A stretch of 64,000 nt of DNA. Source: a virus. Shown here one piece after another: positions 38,302 through 47,106 of the stretch. Position 1 is the stretch's first letter. The number at the start of each line of letters is the position of its first letter. Made by a program: the position numbers and the translations under genes. The stretch lies in the IMG/VR virus record IMGVR_UViG_3300028654_000014, positions 1 through 64,000 of that record, one strand, 5' to 3'. A model generated the notes under the pieces. The model worked only from the letters and a program-made list of their open reading frames with translations. It ran no database searches and had not been told where the DNA came from.

Positions 38302-38602
38302 TTTTGCTCAACAAGAATCTGTATATTTAGATAAAGGAACTCCAGCTCCATTCTTTGGATACCTTTTACCAGAAGATACTGTAATTACATTAAGAAATAA
38401 CACTCTCGAAAGAGATATGTATAAAACTGAATCTACTTTAAAAGATCAGCAAATACAACTTCTATCTACTCAAAATGATAATCTTTCCAAGACATTAGAA
38501 AGTACATCAAGTTTAAATGCTTGGGAAAAGATTGGATTTTTTGTAGGTGGAGTTTTAATTACAGGGTTAGCGATTTCAGGTGCCCATGCAATCTACCATT
38601 AA
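38240..38602 (+). CDS. Secreted protein, overlapping partner in the lysis cassette
   Basis: 120 residues with a signal peptide (KACLISLIMLTSLNSFA). Mature part: KGTPAPFFGYLLPEDT, a motif frequent in phage lysis-region proteins, a helical stretch, and a C-terminal hydrophobic segment (IGFFVGGVLITGLAI). Could be a unimolecular-spanin or Rz-type protein. Confidence 0.55.
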   Translation: MNHKLKKACLISLIMLTSLNSFAQQESVYLDKGTPAPFFGYLLPEDTVITLRNNTLERDMYKTESTLKDQQIQLLSTQNDNLSKTLESTSSLNAWEKIGFFVGGVLITGLAISGAHAIYH

Positions 38603-38711
38603 ATTAGTAATTGGTACTAATCCTTTTGTTAGAAGTTATTGTTTTATAATAGAAGATGAATATAGTTTTAGAAATTTATTACCTTCTCGATTAGTTTTGG
38701 AATATGAATAA
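38586..38711 (+). CDS. YE-tail mini-protein
   Basis: 41 residues, MQSTIKLVIGT to RLVLEYE. Overlaps the secreted protein gene by 17 bases and the next by ATGAATAA. Confidence 0.6.
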   Translation: MQSTIKLVIGTNPFVRSYCFIIEDEYSFRNLLPSRLVLEYE

Positions 38712-38889
38712 CAAATTATACTACGATAATCAAAAAAATGATCCAGATAAATTTGTAATATTCTTTCAAGAATCGAATTTAAAATATTATAATACTAGAG
38801 TTGACGATTGGGTTTATTCTGGAATTCATGTAATAAAAGATATAAATAAATTAGTTAGAATAATGGAATATGAACAAACTATATTATAA
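38704..38889 (+). CDS. YE-tail mini-protein with lost stop codon
   Basis: 61 residues, MNNKLYYDNQKN to RIMEYEQTIL. The usual stop TAA after GAA is CAA, so the frame runs four more codons into the next gene. This shows that the tail can be followed by other residues, perhaps as a decayed copy. Confidence 0.55.
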   Translation: MNNKLYYDNQKNDPDKFVIFFQESNLKYYNTRVDDWVYSGIHVIKDINKLVRIMEYEQTIL

Positions 38890-39046
38890 TACAAATCCTG
38901 ATTTTGGATGGTTTATTAAATTTAACAATACAGATGGTTTACATTTTAATAAATTAGAAATCTTTCAAGAAGTTGAAAATGGACAAAAATCTACAGATAT
39001 ACTGATAATGGAATATGAAGAAGATAATAACAGAACTAACGGATGA
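38870..39046 (+). CDS. YE-tail mini-protein with extended end
   Basis: 58 residues, MNKLYYNTNPDF to LIMEYEEDNNRTNG. The tail IMEYE is intact but no stop follows; eight residues are added in overlap with the gene at 39015. Paralog of the gene before it (MN-KLYYxN, IMEYE). Confidence 0.55.
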   Translation: MNKLYYNTNPDFGWFIKFNNTDGLHFNKLEIFQEVENGQKSTDILIMEYEEDNNRTNG

Positions 39047-39710
39047 AGAACTCCTAGAGATAATAAAGAATAAGCCCGAAGGTGAAGAATTATATTTTAA
39101 AAATGATGTAACAGATTTTATCTCTTTTTATAATATAAAATCAGGCAGATTTAAAGTACCTCCAAAACTATTATATAAGTTATATGTAAGATGGTCAGAA
39201 ATTCCAGTTCAACATCAAACATTTACTACAACTTTAACTGATCTTTTTCCTCATATTAAAAAGGGACAATATTATACCCTTTTATTAAATAGAGATACTT
39301 TTAATTTAAAAAGCACATTAGATTTATTAGGTAAAAAGAACAATAAGATTAAGCAGAAAAGATTCAAACAACACTTTGATAAATTCTTAGAAAAGTATGA
39401 GATTAAAAGGGGAAAGAAATACATTAAAAATGAGATTTTATACAATTTATATGATAAATGGACTTATAAAAACAATAACAAGAATCCCCTCGGAGTTGCA
39501 CAATTTAATAACTTTTGTAAACTCTACTTTAATCACAAGGTAGTGAATCAAGAATTTTGTTTTGCAATAAATGAATCTCTATACAAACATTTAACAGAGG
39601 AGATAGTAACATTAATAAAGGAAAAACATGCCAAGCAAAAAGAAAAATCGAAGATCAAACGCGAAATATCCCGCTTTAGAGAAAAATTTAAATCTCAAAA
39701 CAAGAACTGA
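39015..39710 (+). CDS. Protein with an internal tandem duplication
   Basis: 231 residues, basic. Two copies of a unit of about 65 residues: FISFYNIKSGRFKVPPKLLY then KLYVRW (about 35-62), and FLEKYEIKRGKKYIKNEILY then NLYDKW (about 122-150), each followed by an F-rich helical part. The pattern suggests a winged-helix DNA-binding unit used twice, which would suit a terminase small subunit or regulator. C-terminal 35 residues are Lys-rich. Confidence 0.55.
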   Translation: MKKIITELTDEELLEIIKNKPEGEELYFKNDVTDFISFYNIKSGRFKVPPKLLYKLYVRWSEIPVQHQTFTTTLTDLFPHIKKGQYYTLLLNRDTFNLKSTLDLLGKKNNKIKQKRFKQHFDKFLEKYEIKRGKKYIKNEILYNLYDKWTYKNNNKNPLGVAQFNNFCKLYFNHKVVNQEFCFAINESLYKHLTEEIVTLIKEKHAKQKEKSKIKREISRFREKFKSQNKN

Positions 39711-40269
39711 ACAAATAGATTTTGATTATATTGATCAGTTACCAGAAAAATGGACTGATCCTAAAACAGGTAAAACTTGTAATCCCAAACAATACTTGAA
39801 TGATTTCGTAAATGAATCAATTCATGCTGATTTCAAATCAAATAAAAGACTTCATAAGAAGAAAAAGATTGAAGATCCTAAAAATGAAGATCTCCGCAAA
39901 CTATTAGATCTCATTTATATTAAAGTTAAAGAACTAGTAGGATTAATAGATAATTCAAAAACCAACAATAAATTAAAGATTAAGCTTAAAAAATCTATTA
40001 GTAAACTTAAAGTTCAAATTAGAAAACAAATTAAAGGTGATTTTTCATTTATTGAAGATTACTTCCAAAAAGAAGCATATGATAAGAATAACTCAAGGAA
40101 TAGATGTATTTTAACTCGCGCAAAGGCCCAAGGAAAGGCTATAAGTATAGATGATATGCCAGTAGGAGCTTATGTTACAAAGAATGTAGAGGATGAGGTA
40201 ATAGATCTTATAGATGGTTTAAAACTTGCCCAGAACCTTAAGGATGAGAGTGACCAATCCGCTGATTGA
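39628..40269 (+). CDS. Hypothetical basic protein, last plus-strand gene
   Basis: 213 residues. FDYIDQLPEKWTDPKTGKTCNP ... YLNDFVNES (split here) and a Lys-rich helical middle. AAAGGA precedes the start, within the gene at 39015. Its 3' end overlaps the convergent minus-strand gene by 51 bases. Packaging or DNA-binding role is possible; not recognised. Confidence 0.55.
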   Translation: MPSKKKNRRSNAKYPALEKNLNLKTRTEQIDFDYIDQLPEKWTDPKTGKTCNPKQYLNDFVNESIHADFKSNKRLHKKKKIEDPKNEDLRKLLDLIYIKVKELVGLIDNSKTNNKLKIKLKKSISKLKVQIRKQIKGDFSFIEDYFQKEAYDKNNSRNRCILTRAKAQGKAISIDDMPVGAYVTKNVEDEVIDLIDGLKLAQNLKDESDQSAD

Positions 40270-40473
40270 AGCTAAAAACGCGACAAATACTAAAACACCT
40301 TTAGTTTTATCCATATAAGATTCAATAGGTTCTAATCTTCCTTCGATGATTTCTGTACGTCTAATATGTTCAGAGAGAGAAACTTCTTGTTTAGCTAATG
40401 TAACATCTACAGAATCAAGACGAGTATCTAAAACATCAATTTTACCTTCGATTCTTTTTAATATATCGTCCAT
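40219..40473 (-). CDS. Coiled-coil protein with C-terminal membrane anchor
   Basis: 84 residues: a heptad-rich helix (LKRIEGKIDVLDTRLDSVDV) followed by a transmembrane segment (GVLVFVAFLASISGLVTLIL) and KVLGKF. Layout of XhlA-type lysis or small virion membrane proteins. Last gene of the minus-strand block. Confidence 0.6.
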   Translation of the reverse strand: MDDILKRIEGKIDVLDTRLDSVDVTLAKQEVSLSEHIRRTEIIEGRLEPIESYMDKTKGVLVFVAFLASISGLVTLILKVLGKF

Positions 40474-40474
40474 A

Positions 40475-42238
40475 TTATTCCTTATCTGGTGTGATTAGTT
40501 TGCGTGTTAAAGGGTTTTGCATTATGAGAAAGATGGCTCTATTCTTTTCACCTTCATCATCATTATCAATCGCTTTATTCAAATGATCAGCATAAAATTG
40601 TAAACCTGGTTGTTGTTTAATTTTAGCTGCCACTTCTTTTAAAGAATCATCTGTAGCATTATAAAGATTCTTAGCTATCTTTGAAGATGGATTATCACCA
40701 CTTCCAAATTTACTTTGAATTTTTGCTTGTCCAAAAGGATTCGTAATAACAGAAGCAGGTGTAGCTGGAAGAGTTTTTTGAACTAATTGACCAGCTGGAG
40801 TATCAACAGCTTTTGAAGCAATATTTAAACCTTTAGCTGCTAACATTCTAGCTTCGCGGCCAATTGGATTTCCAGTCAATAATGTCGAAGGTAGATTTAA
40901 AGTACTAGCAACAGCACTACCAGTACCTTTATCCATTAATTTCTTAGCAGCAGTATTATAAGTATAAAGATTACTTAATGTTTGATTTGTACTTTTAATA
41001 GCTTCAGAAGCTTGAGGATCAACAGTTTCAGCCAAATCTTCAATATGTTGTCTTACAATACCACTTAATCTTTTTACAAATTCAGCTTCGGGTTTTAAAT
41101 CTGAAGCAGGTTGATCAAAAGCAGCTGAGGCTAAATCCGTTGCTTTACTTTGTAAACCTTGTTTATAAGATATTAATTGTTGTAAATCACCATCAGAAGC
41201 AGATAATTTTTCAATATAAGGAATATATTTCTTTTCAATTTTATCCATTATAGCATTTTGATCAGGATCAGTTCCTAAACCTTCTCTAAAATCATATAAG
41301 AATTTAGCAGTTTTATCTCCAATATGACCAGCTTCTTCTAAATTATCTGGCATATTTTGTTCTAATTTCGATTGAACATCGGGTATAATTTTATTTAATT
41401 TTTGATAGTTATTATCAATAGCTTCTAATGATTTATCATAGATTGCATTTGCCCCGCCGGTTAAAGACATTGCACCCTCATCCATAGCAGTTTTACCAAT
41501 ACCTTTTATAATATCAGATCCTTGAGCAACTTTACCAGTTTCTTGATTATAAACTCTAGCAAGCTCTTTAGAAGGTTTAATTCCAACAGCTTTTGAAGCC
41601 ATTTTAGAACTAGCAACTTCTAACGCTTCAGGAGATAAAGCTTCGACACCTTTAGCAATTCCAGCTCCTAAAGCACCCCCAGCAGCTCCTAATCCAGCTC
41701 CTAACGCAGTATCTTTAGCCATACCACCCAAGTCCTCAGAATCAGAGGTTCCAAGCCCTGTAGCAGCTCCTAAAGCAGCTCCACCGCCAATTGTACCTAA
41801 TTTAGCAGCAATAGCTTCTGGAGCTAAGGCAATAGATCCAACACCACCAGCAACATTACCAAGACCATAAGTCCAAGGGTTTTGTTCTTGAGCTGCTGAA
41901 TTCTTAGATCTTTGAATATCTCTGTATTGTTTATAAAGATCTTCCATTGAAGCTTTTTCTTCACCTTTTTCAGGTAAAGCTTTATGTTTTAAAGCTTGTA
42001 AAGCACCCATCATTTCATCAGAATAACCTAAAGTAGCACCTTGAGCGGCACCCCTTAAACCTGATTCTAATTGACTAACGGGTTCTTGTTGAGATTCTAA
42101 AGCAGATTGTTTTACAGGATCATTATCATGAGCTTGTTGGAAAATAGCCTTTAGATCTTGATCATCATTTTTTGATTGATCAATAGGATCATTTCCAGCA
42201 GCGGCATTAAAAATGTCTTTAATATCTTGATCAGCCAT
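40475..42238 (-). CDS. Large internal/ejection-type virion protein
   Basis: 587 residues. Acidic N-terminus (two copies of DLKAIFQQA-like DIF/IF motifs with NDP), then LRGAAQGATLGYSDEMMGAL and an Ala/Gly-rich membrane-active stretch (about 125-200), followed by a long helical part. The GxTLGYSDE motif recurs in phage proteins thought to be ejected with DNA. Exact role inferred from position and composition. Confidence 0.55.
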   Translation of the reverse strand: MADQDIKDIFNAAAGNDPIDQSKNDDQDLKAIFQQAHDNDPVKQSALESQQEPVSQLESGLRGAAQGATLGYSDEMMGALQALKHKALPEKGEEKASMEDLYKQYRDIQRSKNSAAQEQNPWTYGLGNVAGGVGSIALAPEAIAAKLGTIGGGAALGAATGLGTSDSEDLGGMAKDTALGAGLGAAGGALGAGIAKGVEALSPEALEVASSKMASKAVGIKPSKELARVYNQETGKVAQGSDIIKGIGKTAMDEGAMSLTGGANAIYDKSLEAIDNNYQKLNKIIPDVQSKLEQNMPDNLEEAGHIGDKTAKFLYDFREGLGTDPDQNAIMDKIEKKYIPYIEKLSASDGDLQQLISYKQGLQSKATDLASAAFDQPASDLKPEAEFVKRLSGIVRQHIEDLAETVDPQASEAIKSTNQTLSNLYTYNTAAKKLMDKGTGSAVASTLNLPSTLLTGNPIGREARMLAAKGLNIASKAVDTPAGQLVQKTLPATPASVITNPFGQAKIQSKFGSGDNPSSKIAKNLYNATDDSLKEVAAKIKQQPGLQFYADHLNKAIDNDDEGEKNRAIFLIMQNPLTRKLITPDKE

Positions 42239-42239
42239 T

Positions 42240-44150
42240 TTAGTAATTAGTATCCTTTAAAGCTTTTTGTTGAATGAGAGATTTTATAGCATCTTGTCTT
42301 GATAATCCTTTTGCTTGCATAACTGCATTTATTCCACGTTCTTGAGCAGGAGTATATAATCCTAACATATCAGAATGTCTATAAATAGCATTTTTATATT
42401 GTTCAGGAGTTAATTTATCTTGACCAGCTTTAACAACATTACCCATATTATCTTTAATAACTTGATTACTTACATCAGCAAGTCCATTTAAATATTTTTG
42501 ATTTAATTTAATAAATTCACCTTGTTGAGCACCAACAGGAACATTTGCAATTTTTTGCATATATCCGGCCATACCAGAAGCAGCTGTAGGATTACTTAAA
42601 TCTTTTATCATTCCTTCAGTAGGAGCGTTATTACTAGCAACTTTTGCCATTTCTATATTATACAATTTAACTTGTTGAGGAGTCCATTTATCAGGATCTG
42701 GAAATTCTTGAAACATTTTTAAAGCATTTTTAATAGCTAATGAATTTCTATAAGCTTGTTGAATTGCAGGTTTACTTCTAGCATTTGTTATATCATTTTC
42801 CATTTTAACTTCAGCATCTCTAGATTCTTTGGCCATTTTAAATTCTTGACCAGCTTTAGCTGCTTGAATTCTAGCAGCATTTTGAGATTTAGTTCTTTCC
42901 ATAGAAGCTGTACGATTTTTCTCACCTTCAGATTGTTTTACATTTTGTTGAAGGATAACTTTTTGCATAGCAGTTTGTAATGCTGAATCTTTTTGTAAGA
43001 AAGGAGCAATTTTAAATAAATCAGAAGCTGAAGCATTATCAGGTACTTTCATTCCTTTTTTATTTAAATAATCCCTTATAACTTGTGACATAGGACTAGA
43101 AGCATCATTTTGTTGATTAGCAACAATTTCATTATATTTTTGAACTGGTAAACCAGATTCAGTTCTTTGTTGTTGTAAAAGAGCTAATTCTTGAGCAGGA
43201 GAAGCTTTTGCCATTCCAGCACCCATTAAAGCAAATCCTTGTTGAGCATTATTTAAAGCTAAATTTTGATCTCTTTGTCTTTGAGCTTCAGCAAGATCAG
43301 AAGATTGAGGTTTTAAAGCACCCAATAATTTACTAAAAGAAGATTGATCTGGTTCTTCTAATAATTTCTTATCTTCATCTGATACTTCGGATTCATCTTT
43401 TGAAGGTTCAGAAGCTAATTTTCTATCAGATTCTTCTGAAGGTTTTTCATCAGATTTTTCTTTAGCTACAAAATCTTCATTAGCCATTTCATTTTTTAAT
43501 TCTTTATCTTCAGGAGATTCTCCAGAAACATCTAATTCAGAAGCAGGTTTTGCAATTGGTTTAGTAGGAGAAGCTTCAATATCTTGTTCTTCACCTTTTA
43601 TATCTTCAGGTTGATTCATTTTTTGAGCTTCAGGATATTCAGCATTAGCAATTAAAGCCAAACCTTCTGGACTATTAGGATCAATAGAACCAGTAACAGG
43701 ATCAGATGAAACTTGTCCACCATCATCGTAACCTTTTATTTGACCACCTTCAGAATCATTATCAGGAAATAATTTATTCCATAATTGTTTTACAGTCATT
43801 TGAGAATCTTGGGGATGGGCAGCAGCTTTTTTTAAAGCATCAGTAACATCAGGTCTAGCAGCTGGAACGGAGGGAGAAGGAGAAGGAGATGGTTCAACAT
43901 CACCACCACTAAAATAACCAACATTTACAACAGGTTCTTTATAATTCTTTTGAGCATCATTATATTTTTGTATTCTTTCTTGTTCGGTTGGAAGGCTCAT
44001 TAATTCTCGGTAATTCTTTTCAACAGGTGTTTCTTCAGGAGATTCATCAACTTGTCCACCATCATCATAATGTTCAATATGAATATGAGGAGGATTATTT
44101 ATCTTTTGATATTGTTTATAAACTTTTTTCATTTTTTTAATGTCTGACAT
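42240..44150 (-). CDS. Virion protein with DDGGQV motifs
   Basis: 636 residues. The N-terminal 260 residues are acidic, Pro/Ser/Glu-rich and contain HYDDGGQV, YFSGGDV and GYDDGGQV; the rest is helical and Gln/Ala-rich. Probably an internal or tail-associated protein. Similar GG-x-V motifs occur in the proteins at 44159 and 54158. Confidence 0.5.
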   Translation of the reverse strand: MSDIKKMKKVYKQYQKINNPPHIHIEHYDDGGQVDESPEETPVEKNYRELMSLPTEQERIQKYNDAQKNYKEPVVNVGYFSGGDVEPSPSPSPSVPAARPDVTDALKKAAAHPQDSQMTVKQLWNKLFPDNDSEGGQIKGYDDGGQVSSDPVTGSIDPNSPEGLALIANAEYPEAQKMNQPEDIKGEEQDIEASPTKPIAKPASELDVSGESPEDKELKNEMANEDFVAKEKSDEKPSEESDRKLASEPSKDESEVSDEDKKLLEEPDQSSFSKLLGALKPQSSDLAEAQRQRDQNLALNNAQQGFALMGAGMAKASPAQELALLQQQRTESGLPVQKYNEIVANQQNDASSPMSQVIRDYLNKKGMKVPDNASASDLFKIAPFLQKDSALQTAMQKVILQQNVKQSEGEKNRTASMERTKSQNAARIQAAKAGQEFKMAKESRDAEVKMENDITNARSKPAIQQAYRNSLAIKNALKMFQEFPDPDKWTPQQVKLYNIEMAKVASNNAPTEGMIKDLSNPTAASGMAGYMQKIANVPVGAQQGEFIKLNQKYLNGLADVSNQVIKDNMGNVVKAGQDKLTPEQYKNAIYRHSDMLGLYTPAQERGINAVMQAKGLSRQDAIKSLIQQKALKDTNY

Positions 44151-44158
44151 ATCTTACC

Positions 44159-45454
44159 TTAATCTTTTTCGTTAAGTCTATTCTTTACAGAGTTATGAGC
44201 ATGAATTAATTTTAACAATTCTTTACCAAGTTTAGATTCAGCTAATGAACGAGGAACTACAATTTCCATTGGAGATAACATTGCATGAACAGTATCATTT
44301 TTAGGACTATCACCAGGAACATTAGCTTGTCCTGGAACTTCTCCACCTTGTTTGAAATTTACAGGACCACCTTGATTCATTCCAGCAGCAGCGTTCATTC
44401 CACCACCTTGCCACTTTTGTTGTAAATTAGAAATTTTACCACCTTCATAAGCCATAACTTGAGGATTAGCATTTTTAGTACCTGATGTATTATAAGCACT
44501 CTCTAATCCACCAAGACCTTGACCAGCTCCAGCCCACATATTATAAGCACCTTGAGCTGCTTGATTTCCTAAATTACCTAAAGCACCAGCACTATTTAAA
44601 GCTGCACCAGATTGAGCACCAGCTCTTGATAAATTTAAACCATATTGTTGAGCTGTTCTTGCTTGTTGAGCTGCCAATTCTTGATTTTGAGCACTAATAT
44701 TCATATTACCAACATTTTGAAGATTGGCAAGATTTCCAGCTTGAGCCTGATTTTGTGCTCCAACATTTCTTTGTTGTTGAGCAATTTGATTTTGAGTATT
44801 AAATCTTTGCATTTGATCAGCAGCTTGAGCTTTTTGAGCAGCTTGAGAAAATTGTTGTTGATTAATTTGACCACCTATTTGACCAGATTGAGCTGTTGCT
44901 TGTAAAGCTTGTTGTGCAGCTTGTTGAGCAACTTGATTAGCATTACTAAATTCTTGATTAGCTCCTGATTGAGCATTTTGTAATTGAGCAGCTAAAGTTC
45001 TACCAGTTGATCCAGCTCCACCCATTTGCATTTGAGCATTTTGCAAAATCTGAGCATTTTTAGATTGAATATCACCTTGAGCGGATTGTTGAGCTTGAGC
45101 CAAAGCAGCACGATCAGCAGCAGTTAATCCTTGAGTTGATCTTTGTTGCATTTGTTGTAAAGCTTGTCTTTGAGCATCTAAAGATTGTTGATCAGTACCA
45201 ACTCCAGCCATAGCTGAAGGACCAGCAGACATATAAGCTTCTAATTGAGGAGTTAAAATTCCAGCTTGACGATACTTTTCTAATATAAGAGGTTTAGAAA
45301 TATCAGGAGCATTTCCAACTTCTTGCATTATTTGATAAGCGATATTATCTAAATTTGAAGCTTGACCTCTATCGCCACTACCAGCAGCTTGTCCTGCGAA
45401 ACCACCAGCAATACTACCTATTGCACCTAATGCCGAGCTAAATGGATCAGCCAT
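44159..45454 (-). CDS. Gln/Ala-rich virion protein with a tail-type C-terminus
   Basis: 431 residues. Residues 60-320 are extremely rich in Gln and Ala. The C-terminus holds NQGGPVNFKQGGEVPGQANV, GDSPKNDTVHAMLSP and MEIVVPRS, a signature found in many phage tail and internal proteins (GG-x-V-P-G ... NDTV ... LSPGEiVvPrS). Function within the particle unknown. Confidence 0.55.
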   Translation of the reverse strand: MADPFSSALGAIGSIAGGFAGQAAGSGDRGQASNLDNIAYQIMQEVGNAPDISKPLILEKYRQAGILTPQLEAYMSAGPSAMAGVGTDQQSLDAQRQALQQMQQRSTQGLTAADRAALAQAQQSAQGDIQSKNAQILQNAQMQMGGAGSTGRTLAAQLQNAQSGANQEFSNANQVAQQAAQQALQATAQSGQIGGQINQQQFSQAAQKAQAADQMQRFNTQNQIAQQQRNVGAQNQAQAGNLANLQNVGNMNISAQNQELAAQQARTAQQYGLNLSRAGAQSGAALNSAGALGNLGNQAAQGAYNMWAGAGQGLGGLESAYNTSGTKNANPQVMAYEGGKISNLQQKWQGGGMNAAAGMNQGGPVNFKQGGEVPGQANVPGDSPKNDTVHAMLSPMEIVVPRSLAESKLGKELLKLIHAHNSVKNRLNEKD

Positions 45455-45472
45455 TTTATGATACCTCTTTCA

Positions 45473-47059
45473 TTATGAACTTCCTACAGTATTTGCTATT
45501 GAAGGATAAGCTGATTGTTGAGCAGCTTGTTCTGGAGTTATATTTAAATTTTGTAAACCACCAACAGCAGCATTTGCTGATGCTAATGCATTATTATATG
45601 CAGCTTGATCAGTTGCTAAATTTGCATTTGCCCAAGCTATTTCGTTATCAGAATTTGCACTACCTAATGCACCTGGAGCAAATTGTCTAATTGCTGCTTC
45701 TTTGGCACCTTGAGTATATAATGCAGGATCTGTACTATACCAAATATCATGAATTTTTTGAGCTTGTTGATAAGAAGCTAATGGTGAAGCAATTTGACTT
45801 TGATAATTACCTAATGAATTTTGTAATGCATTATTAAATCCTGTTGTATCAGCATTAATAGTTGGAGCGGCAGCAAATTGACCAACTTGTCCTTGATTAT
45901 ATTGTCCTAGTATATTTTGAGCTGATGTTGGAGCATTTTGTCCACCTAATTGTTGTAAAGCTGCTAATTGAGCATATTGTTGTTGATTAATATCATTTTG
46001 AGCTGTTGCTTGTAATGGATTTTGAGTTAAATAAGATCCAATACCTTGTAATACATTACCAGTAACTTGTTCACCAGGAGTAACTCCTAAAAGATTAGCT
46101 TCTTGTTGAGAAATATTACCTGATTGAAAATCCTTTATAGCTTGCTGATATTGTGCATTTGATGCGTTTTGAGCTTGAGTTGCTTGATTTTGAAATTGAT
46201 TATTTAAACCAGTAACAGTTTGACCAAATTGATTTTGAACTCCTTGACCAAATTGTTGAGCTTGAGAAGCTGCTTGTTGTCCTTGAGCTTGAGCACCAGT
46301 AATAGCATTTTGTATCTGAGGAGATAATCCAGCAGTAGCAGTTCGAGCTTGACCTAAAGCTTGTTGATTATTTTGTTGTCCTAAAAGTAAAGAATCCAAA
46401 CCTTGTTGACCTTGAGTGTATTGAGGATTTCCTACAAATCTTTGTAACAAACCAGTTCTTCCACCTTGAGAACCAATAGCTTGATTTAATTGATTAACAT
46501 CAGCAGCTTGAGATTGTAATTGTTGAGTATTATTTAATCCTTGAGGTCCTTGATATTGACCACTCATTAATTGTTGAAATTGACTAGCTTGAGGTCCAGA
46601 AAGAGATTGAGATCCTGGTTGACCTGAAACATACTGAGTAGGATTTTGTAATACATTTTGAACTAATTGTTGATTAGCTCCAGTGTTAAATTGATTTTGA
46701 GAAGTACCTTGTTGAAATTGTTGTTGCTGATTTTGTAAATTTTGAGAAGCTTGTTGACCAACTCCTTGAATTCCATTTCCAACTGCTTGACCTAATTGAT
46801 TACCTTGATTAGCTTGTAAAACCTTTTGAATATTTGTATAACCAGAACCTTTTTGTTGATTAGGATTTGTAGCAGGTGCAGCAGCACTTCCACCAGCAAC
46901 AGCTGTAGAACCACCAGAACTACCCGATCCTTGACCCCCCGTAGGAGATTGACCATTACCAGAAGTAGGAGAAAATATACCAACTTGTTGCTGTTGTTGA
47001 TTACCAGCTTGTTGAGTATTATCTTGACCTAAGTCATTTTGTTGAATAGTATTAGCCAT
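45473..47059 (-). CDS. Gln/Asn-rich low-complexity virion protein
   Basis: 528 residues, dominated by Gln, Asn, Gly and Ala, with many 'QNQ' and 'GQ' runs; almost no Cys, few charged residues. Together with the protein at 44159 it forms a Gln-rich pair. CAGGA precedes the ATG. A short leader frame (nine codons, 47081-47052) overlaps its start. Confidence 0.5.
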   Translation of the reverse strand: MANTIQQNDLGQDNTQQAGNQQQQQVGIFSPTSGNGQSPTGGQGSGSSGGSTAVAGGSAAAPATNPNQQKGSGYTNIQKVLQANQGNQLGQAVGNGIQGVGQQASQNLQNQQQQFQQGTSQNQFNTGANQQLVQNVLQNPTQYVSGQPGSQSLSGPQASQFQQLMSGQYQGPQGLNNTQQLQSQAADVNQLNQAIGSQGGRTGLLQRFVGNPQYTQGQQGLDSLLLGQQNNQQALGQARTATAGLSPQIQNAITGAQAQGQQAASQAQQFGQGVQNQFGQTVTGLNNQFQNQATQAQNASNAQYQQAIKDFQSGNISQQEANLLGVTPGEQVTGNVLQGIGSYLTQNPLQATAQNDINQQQYAQLAALQQLGGQNAPTSAQNILGQYNQGQVGQFAAAPTINADTTGFNNALQNSLGNYQSQIASPLASYQQAQKIHDIWYSTDPALYTQGAKEAAIRQFAPGALGSANSDNEIAWANANLATDQAAYNNALASANAAVGGLQNLNITPEQAAQQSAYPSIANTVGSS

Positions 47060-47084
47060 TTAAAATCCTGTTATCATGCATAAC

Positions 47085-47096
47085 TATAGTTGTTAA
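47085..47096 (-). promoter_or_regulatory. Late-region repeat TTAACAACTATA
   Basis: One of three copies of TTAACAACTATA on the minus strand (others at 55441 and 62760). Here it reads GTTAACAACTATAGTTATG, 25 bases before the gene starting at 47059. Candidate late promoter or other regulatory site. Confidence 0.45.
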
Positions 47097-47106
47097 CTTC
47101 ATAAAC

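Noticed and set aside
44485-46990. Plus-strand and alternative minus-strand frames in the late block
   Set aside because: They are open only because of the Gln-rich repetitive coding sequence on the minus strand; no ribosome sites and biased composition.
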